Positions 6,520-13,142 of a DNA stretch of 13,142 nt are shown here, in pieces. Origin of the DNA: an uncultured Eubacteriales bacterium (GTDB lineage Bacteria; Bacillota; Clostridia; Peptostreptococcales; Anaerovoracaceae); contig CAJTYS010000071.1 in assembly GCA_910583765.1 (NCBI GenBank), positions 1 to 13,142 on the forward strand. The letters run 5' to 3'. Position 1 is the stretch's first letter; every line of letters begins with the position of its first letter. The translations under genes were made by a program, and so were the position numbers. Under the pieces are notes generated by a model. It was given only the letters and a program-made list of their open reading frames with translations, was not told the origin of the DNA and did not search any database.

Positions 6520-9500
6520 TTAAACATCCAAAATCTCCAAGTCCGCTTGCTGAATATCAGTCATGTATTTTTTGCTCAGCAGACTGTACATAATAGGAAT
6601 CACGATCAAGGTCATCATGGTGGCATAGATCAGACCGCCGATACATACGATGGCCACTGGTTGTATCATTTCCGCGCCGCTTCCCAGACCAATAGCCATA
6701 GGCAGCAGCCCTAAAATCGTAGTGATGGCAGTCATGAGCACAGGCCGCATCCTGACAGCTCCTGCTTCCACAATGGCTTCATGGCGCTCCATGCCATCTT
6801 CCAGTCGAAAACGATTGATGCAGTCAACCAGTACGATGGCATTATTGACAATGACACCTACCAGCATGACGAATCCCAGCAGAGCCACGACGCTCACTTC
6901 CTGTCCTGTCACCAGCAGAGCCAGCATGCCGCCTGTGAACGCCAGGGGCACCGTGAACATGACGATGAGCGGCGAACGCAGAGACTGGAACTGCGCGACC
7001 ATCACCAGATATACCATCAATATTCCCAGTCCCAGCATGAGCAGCATCTGCCCCATGGCTTCCATGATCGCTTCATTTTCACCTTCAAACTCTACCTTTA
7101 CACTATCTGGCAGATCCATAGCTTCCACAGCTTCCTTCGCCTCACTGGTCATATGCGTAATATTATAGCCGTCCTTCACTGCTGCGGTCACTGCCAGCAC
7201 TCGTTTCTGTGCCTCGCGGTTGATCATGCTCAAGGTCTGTGTCTGGGTGATGTCCGCGATAGCTGCCAAGCTGACTTTTTCTTCCGTGCCGTCCGCTTTC
7301 TTGCCAGTGACCTTCAACTTTTCCAAATCTTTTTTTGTCATGGACTCACTATCTGTGCTGGAAACCACCACATCGGTTCCCTCTCCGCTCCGTACCAGGG
7401 TGGTGGCTGTTTCATCTTTAGAAAGCTGGGCAGAAACATCAGCGAACACCTGAGCCACGGTTAGGCCATAGGACATGGCTTTGTTTTTATAAATGCTGAT
7501 CTGCAGCTTCGGTGCGCTGTCCTCTTTTGTGTCTGTCACTTCTTCTAACCCTTTGATTTGGTTCAGCTTGGCTTCGATAGCTATGGCAGAAGTACGCAAA
7601 TCATCTAAATCATCGGAGTACACGTTGATCTGAACACCTGCGTTGCCCATCATGCTCATCATGTCCGTGTCACCTTGAGCCGTGACTTCACAGCCATATT
7701 TGTCCCCCATGGCTTCGATTTCTTTTGAAAGATTCTTTCCTTGCTCTAGTTTATCCTCATCCAAAATCACGTACATCATGGCTTGTGTCACGTCTTTTTC
7801 ACCGCCCGCGGACATGCCCATGGCGTTTCCTGCGTCACTGGACAGCATGGCACCCACGGTTTCTACATAATCCATGCTTTGGATCTTCCCGGCAATGGCA
7901 TCAGTGGCTTCTGCCGTATCCTTCAGCTCACTGTCTTCTGGCATTTGAACGGTCACGGAGATTTGCTGGCTTGCCATGGCAGGCATGTAAGAAAAGCCTC
8001 TCAGCAGCGCAAGACCTGTGGAAGCCACCAGCAGGACCACCGCTGCTGCCAGTACCATCATTCTGTGGCTCAAAGCGAATTTCACGGCTTTTTTGTACTT
8101 GATGATCACCGGACTTTCATGACTGAGAGCTGTTTTCTTCGTCTTCCGTTTCAACAGTCCTCTTGCCATGGCAGGAACCAATGTGAGCGCAATGAATAGA
8201 CTAGCCAGCAGCGCATAAGCGATAGTCAGTGCCATGTCTGTGAAAATCTGGCGAGTCATGCCTTCCACGAACACGATAGGAACGAAAACGCAAATCGTGG
8301 TCAGTGTGGAGGCTGTAATGGCCCCAGTCACTTGCGCTGCTCCGGAAATCGCTGCTCTTGTGTGGCTGTAGCCCATGGAGCGCAGCCTATAGATATTTTC
8401 AATGACCACAATGGAATTGTCCACCAGCATCCCCACCCCAATGGCCAGGCCTGCCAGGGAGATCATGTTCAAAGTCACGCCGGAGAAATACATGAGCACA
8501 ATGGCAAATGTCACACTGATCGGGATGCTGATGGCAGTGATCAATGTCGGCCGGATGTCCCGCAGGAAGAACAAGAGAATTAGAATCGCCAGGATCGCTC
8601 CCAACAACAAATTCTGCAGTACAGAGTTCACTACCATGTGGATGTATTCTCCCTGGTCTGACAAGGTCGTGAAGGTAAGTCCCGCATGGCGCTTCGAGAG
8701 CCGCTCGAATTCCGATGTGATGCTGTCGGCCACATCAGCTGTGGCGTAACTGGACTGCTTTGTGAAAGTCAGCAGGACTCCGTTTTCATTGTTGATCTTC
8801 GCATAGGTTTCCGCAGAGTTATCCGCGTTTGTCACATCCGCGATATCCGAAAGTTTCACAGGCTCCACGTTGTCCATGTCCATATCCAGCAGAACCAGGT
8901 TCTGCAGTTCGGTCATGGTTTTGATCTTGTCTCCTACGCTGACAAGGACCTCGCTTTTGCCATCGCTCACGTAGCCTGCGGGCATGGAAAAGTTCTGGGC
9001 GTTCAAAATCGCTGACACGTTGCCCATAGTCAGCACACCTGTCAGGTTCGCGCTGTTGAGCGCCGCTTCTTCTGAGGACTGTACCTGCTCCAAGGATGCC
9101 TGAAGCTGGGCAACCGTGGCTTGGAGCGTGCCCTCACCTGCCGCTAGATCCGCTCGGCTGTTTCCTAACGTCGCTGCGGTCTTTGCCTGCTGTACGTTTA
9201 GCTTAGCGATTCCTTCATCCAGGGCTTTGATTTGAGCGCTCAGTTCTTTAGAAGACGGCATGTCTTTGGCGCTCATGCCTATTTTTTTTAATGCTTTTTG
9301 CAGTTCCTGCATGGTGGAAACAGCTTCCGCATAGGTTGGGTTTGCCATGTACAATTTCTGCAAATCCTCATTTGTCATATTTGGATTCTGTTTTTTCATG
9401 GCCTTTTCGATTTCATCCATGACCATGTTGAGGGCTTCCAGCTGCATGACCAAATCCCTAGCCTGGACCAGCTGCTCCCGTCCTTCTTTCATTTGGGATC

Positions 9501-10248
9501 TGGCCGCCTCTATTTTCTCGGCTGATTGACTTTGCGCATCTTCTATTTTATCCTTGCCTGCTGTGATCTGCTTTTTCCCGTTTTCTGCTTTTCTGATGCC
9601 GTCTTTTAATTTTCCTTTTGCATCAGAGAACTGCGCTAAAATAGCGTTGCTGGTTTTTCTATTGACCTCATCGATCTTTTCTTGAGAAAGGATCACCTGG
9701 ATGTCTTCGCTCACCAGTCCGGTGGCATTGACACTAGCGACCCCTTCGATTCCTTCCAGCGGCGCCAGCAGATTTTCCTCCACAAAAGAAGAAGTTTCCA
9801 CCGTGGTTTTTCCTGTCAAATTGACTGCGGCCACTGTGACTGGCATCATGTCCGGATTGATTTTCATTACAATAGGGGTGCCTACTGTTTCATCCCACTC
9901 CCCTGAAATCAGCTCGATCTTTTCACGTATGTCCACGGAAACCGCATCCATGTTCACATCATCGGAAAACTCCAAGGCCACCATGGAATAGCTATCGTTG
10001 GACTGGGAAGTAATGTTCTTGATATGATCTAATGTGGCCAGCTGTCGCTCCAGCGGTTCTGTGATATTGTTTTCGATTTCCTCTGGGCTGGCTCCTGGAT
10101 ATGTAGTCATGACAATGGCATATGGCATGTTGATGCTCGGAAATAGATCCGGCGTCAATTTAGAAAAGGACACCACGCCGAACACAATGATCAAAATCAT
10201 GACAACTAGTACGGTAAATGGTTTTTTTACACTGAATTTTGCTAACAT
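6520..10248 (-). CDS. RND-family efflux transporter with a coiled-coil insertion
   Basis: A 1242-residue proton-driven membrane exporter of the AcrB/SwrC-like (HAE) RND type. It has TM1 near 10-29; the first porter region; TM2-6 near 540-695; a TM7 near 729-748; a second porter region; and TM8-12 near 1066-1225. The TM4 motif GVGMLVDNSIVVIEN keeps the proton-relay Asp610, but the adjacent position is Asn611 where AcrB has a second Asp. The usual length is about 1030-1060; the excess is a roughly 205-residue insertion at about 199-405, charged and Gln/Ala-rich with coiled-coil character, placed where AcrB's N-terminal docking subdomain begins. No adaptor (HlyD-type) or TolC gene is adjacent, consistent with a single-membrane cell. 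The ATG follows AAGGAGG closely; it lies 36 nt after the tetR stop. Substrates are unknown; drugs, lipids or surfactants are plausible from the family. Confidence 0.92.
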   Translation of the reverse strand: MLAKFSVKKPFTVLVVMILIIVFGVVSFSKLTPDLFPSINMPYAIVMTTYPGASPEEIENNITEPLERQLATLDHIKNITSQSNDSYSMVALEFSDDVNMDAVSVDIREKIELISGEWDETVGTPIVMKINPDMMPVTVAAVNLTGKTTVETSSFVEENLLAPLEGIEGVASVNATGLVSEDIQVILSQEKIDEVNRKTSNAILAQFSDAKGKLKDGIRKAENGKKQITAGKDKIEDAQSQSAEKIEAARSQMKEGREQLVQARDLVMQLEALNMVMDEIEKAMKKQNPNMTNEDLQKLYMANPTYAEAVSTMQELQKALKKIGMSAKDMPSSKELSAQIKALDEGIAKLNVQQAKTAATLGNSRADLAAGEGTLQATVAQLQASLEQVQSSEEAALNSANLTGVLTMGNVSAILNAQNFSMPAGYVSDGKSEVLVSVGDKIKTMTELQNLVLLDMDMDNVEPVKLSDIADVTNADNSAETYAKINNENGVLLTFTKQSSYATADVADSITSEFERLSKRHAGLTFTTLSDQGEYIHMVVNSVLQNLLLGAILAILILLFFLRDIRPTLITAISIPISVTFAIVLMYFSGVTLNMISLAGLAIGVGMLVDNSIVVIENIYRLRSMGYSHTRAAISGAAQVTGAITASTLTTICVFVPIVFVEGMTRQIFTDMALTIAYALLASLFIALTLVPAMARGLLKRKTKKTALSHESPVIIKYKKAVKFALSHRMMVLAAAVVLLVASTGLALLRGFSYMPAMASQQISVTVQMPEDSELKDTAEATDAIAGKIQSMDYVETVGAMLSSDAGNAMGMSAGGEKDVTQAMMYVILDEDKLEQGKNLSKEIEAMGDKYGCEVTAQGDTDMMSMMGNAGVQINVYSDDLDDLRTSAIAIEAKLNQIKGLEEVTDTKEDSAPKLQISIYKNKAMSYGLTVAQVFADVSAQLSKDETATTLVRSGEGTDVVVSSTDSESMTKKDLEKLKVTGKKADGTEEKVSLAAIADITQTQTLSMINREAQKRVLAVTAAVKDGYNITHMTSEAKEAVEAMDLPDSVKVEFEGENEAIMEAMGQMLLMLGLGILMVYLVMVAQFQSLRSPLIVMFTVPLAFTGGMLALLVTGQEVSVVALLGFVMLVGVIVNNAIVLVDCINRFRLEDGMERHEAIVEAGAVRMRPVLMTAITTILGLLPMAIGLGSGAEMIQPVAIVCIGGLIYATMMTLIVIPIMYSLLSKKYMTDIQQADLEILDV

Positions 10249-10284
10249 CTTTCCTCCTTGTTTGAACCCCTTTGATTGATGATC

Positions 10285-10881
10285 TTACTTGACAACGCCA
10301 TGTTTGATCATTTCAAACATGCTCTCTAATTTGTCTTTTGCGGAAGAAAAGCTTTCACCTTCCATCAAATACAACCGCAGCGCGTACAGCACGCTGCTGA
10401 TCAAGAGAAAGCTCAACTCCAGAAAATCCGTTTCCGAAGAAATTTTTAAGTTTTCTAACCCCCCCTTAAGATAGGAAACATAACTTTGCGCCGCGCATTC
10501 CTCGACCTGGCGAAGTAGCTTCGCAGCATCAGCGGGCTTCATATTAGCAATCAATTGCTGACCCAAAGCTTCCCATTCTGTCCCTTTCAGCTTGGCTGCC
10601 TGCGTAAAAACCTCCAGGCTCAAAGTGAAAAGATCGTGATTTTCTTTCGCTTCTTTCAGTTGACCTGCCATTTTTTCAAATACAAGTCCTGTGATATGCT
10701 GATAAATATCCTCTTTATCTTTAAAATAATAATAAAAAGCACTGCGAGAGATTTCCGCGTTCTTTGCGATCTTAAAAACAGAGACCTTGTCATAAGGCAG
10801 CTGCGAAAACTCACAAATCGCAGATTGAAGCAGCACGCGTTTTTTATCTTCTTCTAATTTGAAAAAAGCTTCTGTGGGCAT
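10285..10881 (-). CDS. TetR/AcrR-family transcriptional regulator of the downstream pump
   Basis: A 198-residue DNA-binding repressor. The N-terminal TetR domain has its helix-turn-helix at about 34-53 (VSVFKIAKNAEISRSAFYYYF), followed by the typical KDKEDIY segment. The C-terminal two-thirds is a divergent helical ligand-binding and dimerisation domain, which gives no ligand clue. The ATG follows AAGGAGG by 4 nt. The gene is first in a two-gene unit with the RND pump, 36 nt apart on the same strand. A palindrome lies inside its own promoter, so negative autoregulation with ligand-induced release of both genes is the likely logic (inference). An inverted repeat near the end of the coding region (10299-10321) may add mRNA-level control. 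Confidence 0.93.
   Translation of the reverse strand: MPTEAFFKLEEDKKRVLLQSAICEFSQLPYDKVSVFKIAKNAEISRSAFYYYFKDKEDIYQHITGLVFEKMAGQLKEAKENHDLFTLSLEVFTQAAKLKGTEWEALGQQLIANMKPADAAKLLRQVEECAAQSYVSYLKGGLENLKISSETDFLELSFLLISSVLYALRLYLMEGESFSSAKDKLESMFEMIKHGVVK
10299..10321 (-). other. 9-bp inverted repeat at the 3' end of tetR
   Basis: A perfect 9-bp dyad (10299-10307 with 10313-10321) with a 5-nt loop lies within the last codons of the tetR gene, about 30-40 nt before the pump's ribosome binding site. No T-tract follows, so it is not a terminator. It could be an mRNA stabilising or processing hairpin, or chance within coding sequence. Confidence 0.35.
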
Positions 10882-10916
10882 AATTCCTCCTTTCCGTTTT
10901 CACCAATACAAAATTA

Positions 10917-10933
10917 ACACTGTATCAGTATAG
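10917..10933. promoter_or_regulatory. second, imperfect operator-like dyad near the transcription start
   Basis: An imperfect palindrome built on ACTG-tat-CAGT lies just downstream of the -10 box at the predicted start of transcription. It shares the half-site ACACTGT with the perfect palindrome in the promoter spacer, suggesting a second, weaker site for the same TetR dimer. Confidence 0.4.
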
Positions 10934-10940
10934 CAGGTTC

Positions 10941-10969
10941 ATTATACTTGACACAGTGTCAACTGTCAA
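10941..10969 (-). promoter_or_regulatory. consensus promoter of the tetR-RND pump operon
   Basis: On the minus strand a perfect TTGACA (plus 10964-10969), a 17-nt spacer and a perfect TATAAT (plus 10941-10946): a full match to the sigma-A consensus. Transcription should start near 10934, giving a leader of about 50 nt before the tetR ATG. Such a strong promoter implies tight repression in the uninduced state. Confidence 0.9.
10948..10962. promoter_or_regulatory. TetR operator: perfect palindrome in the promoter spacer
   Basis: TTGACACAGTGTCAA is a perfect 15-bp palindrome (7-bp arms, one central base) lying wholly between the -35 and -10 boxes. Bound protein there would exclude RNA polymerase. 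The neighbouring TetR-family gene is the obvious ligand; binding itself is inferred. Confidence 0.75.
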
Positions 10970-10993
10970 TTCTTTTCTATTTTGTTTTTCCTA

Positions 10994-11009
10994 AAACCGT
11001 ATATGGTTT
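10994..11009 (-). terminator. weak hairpin after the ABC-class ATPase gene
   Basis: A 5-bp AAACC/GGTTT stem (10994-10998 with 11005-11009) with a 6-nt loop lies about 16 nt after the ATPase stop codon. It is short and the T-run on the minus strand is only partial. It could be a poor terminator; otherwise some transcription may run into the tetR promoter. Confidence 0.25.
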
Positions 11010-11024
11010 CATGTGATTTTGGAT

Positions 11025-12728
11025 TCAGGAACGGCGAAATCGATTGAGACACGCAAAGATTTCTTGCCTGCGGACCATGCTGTATCCACAGACAGGGCTT
11101 CCTGAACATAATCCCTCCATACCCTTTTCCTGTATGATCTTGTCCACTCGATCCACGATTTCAGAAACCGTACTTTGACCATCTGTCCATTCTTCTAAAC
11201 AAGAGAGCAAAATTTTTCCAAGGGACGCTGTCTGCTCGCTGTCTTCCAGCTGTTCCACATAACGCAGATCCACCGTTTCCTTTCCTATAGAAAACGCATC
11301 CTTGCTCTGAACCTTTATTTTCAGTGGCTTGTGTTTCTTTTTTTCTTCCAAGAGTTTCCGCGGCCAAGTCATGATCCTACGGCTTTTTGGCATAGCAAAG
11401 GCTGGCCTGTCTCCAGGAGCCGCATCTTGGTATTTTTCACACAGCGCCTTGGCTTTTTTTGTAATATCTTCTGGCTCATAGCGATCCATCTGAATCACAG
11501 TGTCCGCGATATGAAAAAAAGCGCCTGAGCTTCCCGCCACTAGGATCGTGGAGATCCCTGCCTGCTCATAGAGCTGCCGCGCCCGCTGGATGAACGGGGT
11601 GATGGGTTCCTTACCATGCCCAATGACTTCCTGCATGAAAACATCTCGCACCATGAAATTCGTGGCCGACGTGTCTTCGTCTATGAGAAACAGTTTGCTC
11701 CCCGCTTCTATGCTTTCTGCGATGCCCGCTGCCTGGGAAGTGCTGCCGCTGGCATCTAAAGTAGAAAAGCAAGTAGTGTCTTTTCCGTTTGGCAGATCAT
11801 TGATAAACATGGAAATATCCACGTCTTTGATGAATCGCCCGTCTTCAGCCCGCAGCTTGACCGCTGTGCCATCTGTGATCACATACTCCCTACCATCTCC
11901 CTGGATATGATCATAGATACCCTGTTGTAAAGTAGCCAAAAGAGTGGACTTGCCATGATATCCACCTCCTGCGATCAAGGTGATGCCTTGCGGGACGCCC
12001 ATGCCTGTTAATGTTCCTTTATGCGGCAATTCTAAAGTGATCCGCAGACTTTCCGGAGACTGGAAGGCAATCGCTTGCTTCATGGGGCGATCCGATACAC
12101 CGCTTTCTCTCGGCAGCACGGCTCCATCTGCTACAAAGGCAGTTAAATGGCGATTTTTCAGTTCCTGACGAATCGCATGCTGATCGTCTGCTAAGCATAC
12201 TGTCTGTTCTACCCGCTTAGCATCCATGTTTTTATAAAATAACGCCTGCCGCAGACATTCAGGGAGAAAGTGAAACAGCATTTTTTCTAATTCTCTGCCG
12301 TTGATCCGCCTGCCATTCGCTGGAAAACCAGCGTGAAAACGGACAATTAACTCTTGTTCCGTGATCTGGCAAGCCGTCCGCTCCAGTACAGTCTGCCCGC
12401 ACCTAGAAATGGTCAAAAGCCCACTTTTTCCTGACCCTCTGGCTTTAAAGGTGACTGATGTGAATTCTGCGGCCAGCCTGCGGGTAAGAAGATCCTGCAA
12501 AGCAATCCTGGTATGCTTTTTTCGGACATAACTTTGTGGGATACCCGTGTCTTTCCATGGGATCCTCACACTGAGGGCTGAAGGCGGCGCAAAGGGGTCA
12601 CTCTGAATTCGATCCAACCCCAGCTGATATCCGTCAAATTGGTACACGCCTCTCAGCTCTTTGTATAAAGAATAGCTCTTACCATCCATGGCTCTGATTT
12701 GTCTGCTTAAATCCTGGCTCTGTTTCAT
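11025..12728 (-). CDS. ABC-class ATPase of the PF09818 (MRB1590-like) family
   Basis: A 567-residue soluble protein with no membrane segment, so not a transporter subunit by itself. The N-terminal domain (about 1-235) has the family-like opening with DGKSY near 15-19. The ATPase core has an atypical Walker A, GGGYHGKST, at 254-262; a signature-like SGSTSQA segment at 327-333; Walker B LFLIDEDTSATNFM at about 346-359 (Asp350, Glu351); and a late VAGSSGAFF segment near 397-405 where a switch histidine would normally lie. This matches the bacterial 'predicted ATPase of the ABC class' family, related to trypanosome MRB1590, a mitochondrial RNA-editing ATPase that binds RNA; the bacterial role is unknown. 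The ATG is 2 nt after the upstream stop codon and the nearest GGAGG is 13 nt away inside that gene, so translational coupling is likely. Older database names for this family are often wrong. Confidence 0.88.
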   Translation of the reverse strand: MKQSQDLSRQIRAMDGKSYSLYKELRGVYQFDGYQLGLDRIQSDPFAPPSALSVRIPWKDTGIPQSYVRKKHTRIALQDLLTRRLAAEFTSVTFKARGSGKSGLLTISRCGQTVLERTACQITEQELIVRFHAGFPANGRRINGRELEKMLFHFLPECLRQALFYKNMDAKRVEQTVCLADDQHAIRQELKNRHLTAFVADGAVLPRESGVSDRPMKQAIAFQSPESLRITLELPHKGTLTGMGVPQGITLIAGGGYHGKSTLLATLQQGIYDHIQGDGREYVITDGTAVKLRAEDGRFIKDVDISMFINDLPNGKDTTCFSTLDASGSTSQAAGIAESIEAGSKLFLIDEDTSATNFMVRDVFMQEVIGHGKEPITPFIQRARQLYEQAGISTILVAGSSGAFFHIADTVIQMDRYEPEDITKKAKALCEKYQDAAPGDRPAFAMPKSRRIMTWPRKLLEEKKKHKPLKIKVQSKDAFSIGKETVDLRYVEQLEDSEQTASLGKILLSCLEEWTDGQSTVSEIVDRVDKIIQEKGMEGLCSGSPVCGYSMVRRQEIFACLNRFRRS

Positions 12729-12730
12729 AT

Positions 12731-13142
12731 TTACGCAGTTGCCTCCAACTTTGTTTTGATTTTTTCAACCTCGTTTTCCAAGTGCATCGTCCGAAGCAGC
12801 ATCATTTCCTTTTCTTTTTCACTTTTTAAGGCTGCTTCAAGCTTTCGGTTCAAATCCCTATGTCCTTCCGCAACGATCTGAATGCCTTTGTTCGTTTCAT
12901 TTTCTAACGTGATTTGTATCGTCTTGATATCACTCTGGGCAATTCTCATATCATTCTTAAGCCCCTTGACATCAGCTTTGGTCCCTTCCATGTCCTTCTT
13001 GAGAACCGCTACATCTGCTTTCAGCCCTGCGATATCTGCCTTGGTTTCTTCCATGTCTTTTTTGAGAACTACGATGTCAGACTTGGCCCCTTCCATGTCC
13101 TTCTTGAGAACCGCTACATCTGCTTTCAGCCCTGCGATATCT
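12731..13142 (-). CDS. heptad-repeat coiled-coil protein, N-terminus outside the window (partial)
   Basis: The frame is open from its stop at 12731 to the window edge, so at least 137 codons are present and the start lies beyond 13142. An internal ATG at 13096 is not a convincing start: the same Lys-Lys-Asp-Met context recurs in every repeat, and the repeat pattern continues upstream of it in frame. The protein is built of heptads of the type D-(I/V)-x-x-L-K-x, with hydrophobic residues at regular a/d positions and many Lys, Asp and Glu, predicting a long helical coiled coil. The last ~60 residues are less regular but still helical. No enzyme motif is seen. It is translationally coupled to the ABC-class ATPase gene. 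It resembles many unassigned coiled-coil proteins of Bacillota; function unknown. Confidence 0.8.
   Translation of the reverse strand, partial: DIAGLKADVAVLKKDMEGAKSDIVVLKKDMEETKADIAGLKADVAVLKKDMEGTKADVKGLKNDMRIAQSDIKTIQITLENETNKGIQIVAEGHRDLNRKLEAALKSEKEKEMMLLRTMHLENEVEKIKTKLEATA
12983..13142. repeat. 105-nt-period tandem repeat within the coiled-coil gene
   Basis: Bases 12983-13037 are identical to 13088-13142 over all 55 visible positions, an offset of exactly 105 nt or 35 codons (five heptads). The second copy runs off the window, so the total length of identity and the copy number are not visible. Between the copies are further diverged shorter repeats (14- and 21-codon sub-units starting with Met-Glu). 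Confidence 0.93.

Noticed and set aside
6781..7464. 227-codon plus-strand frame antisense to the RND pump, rich in His and Gln
   Set aside because: The odd composition reflects the reverse complement of hydrophobic and Met/Val-rich pump codons; no independent signals support it.
1..13142. CRISPR array, prophage or insertion sequence
   Set aside because: There are no regularly spaced short repeats with unique spacers, and no integrase, transposase or phage structural genes. The only tandem repeat is within a coiled-coil gene and keeps its reading frame.

Overview
The window looks like a chromosomal segment of a low-to-moderate GC Bacillota (Firmicutes) bacterium, most likely a clostridial lineage. 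The evidence is gene content and order (yajC, a four-helix membrane protein, fused secDF, bifunctional rel, dtd), strong AGGAGG-type ribosome binding sites, sigma-A-type promoters and a CCA-encoding tRNA gene. No species-level call is possible. Every recognisable gene lies on the minus strand, so transcription runs from high to low coordinates; plus-strand reading frames are antisense shadows.

Layout in transcription order. (1) 13142-11025: a two-gene unit. The first gene runs off the window edge and encodes a heptad-repeat coiled-coil protein with a perfect 105-nt-period DNA repeat. Two bases after its stop codon starts an 'ABC-class' ATPase of the PF09818 / MRB1590-like type. (2) 10969-6520: an efflux module. 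A fully consensus promoter carries a 15-bp palindrome in its spacer and drives a TetR-family regulator followed by a 1242-residue RND transporter. The transporter has a ~205-residue coiled-coil insertion and no adaptor or outer-membrane gene beside it. (3) 6519-6257: an intergenic stretch with nested inverted repeats, possibly a dispersed repeat or structured RNA, and then a good tRNA promoter. (4) 6256-5574: tRNA-Leu(CAA) followed by yajC, closed by a strong intrinsic terminator. (5) 5439-18: a four-helix membrane protein resembling TIGR04086/DUF3792, fused secDF, rel ((p)ppGpp synthetase/hydrolase) and dtd (D-aminoacyl-tRNA deacylase). The secDF-rel-dtd genes are tightly packed, with 20- and 9-nt gaps. 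A further start codon with its own ribosome binding site appears at the very edge (bases 1-3).

How the genes work together. YajC and SecDF are accessory parts of the Sec protein export machinery, and the small membrane protein between them is probably linked to it. Rel (stringent response) and Dtd (translation quality control) share the secDF transcript. The TetR gene and pump look like a self-regulated, inducible efflux unit. The coiled-coil and ATPase pair has no assigned pathway and, with the pump insertion and the intergenic repeat element, is the least explained part of the window.
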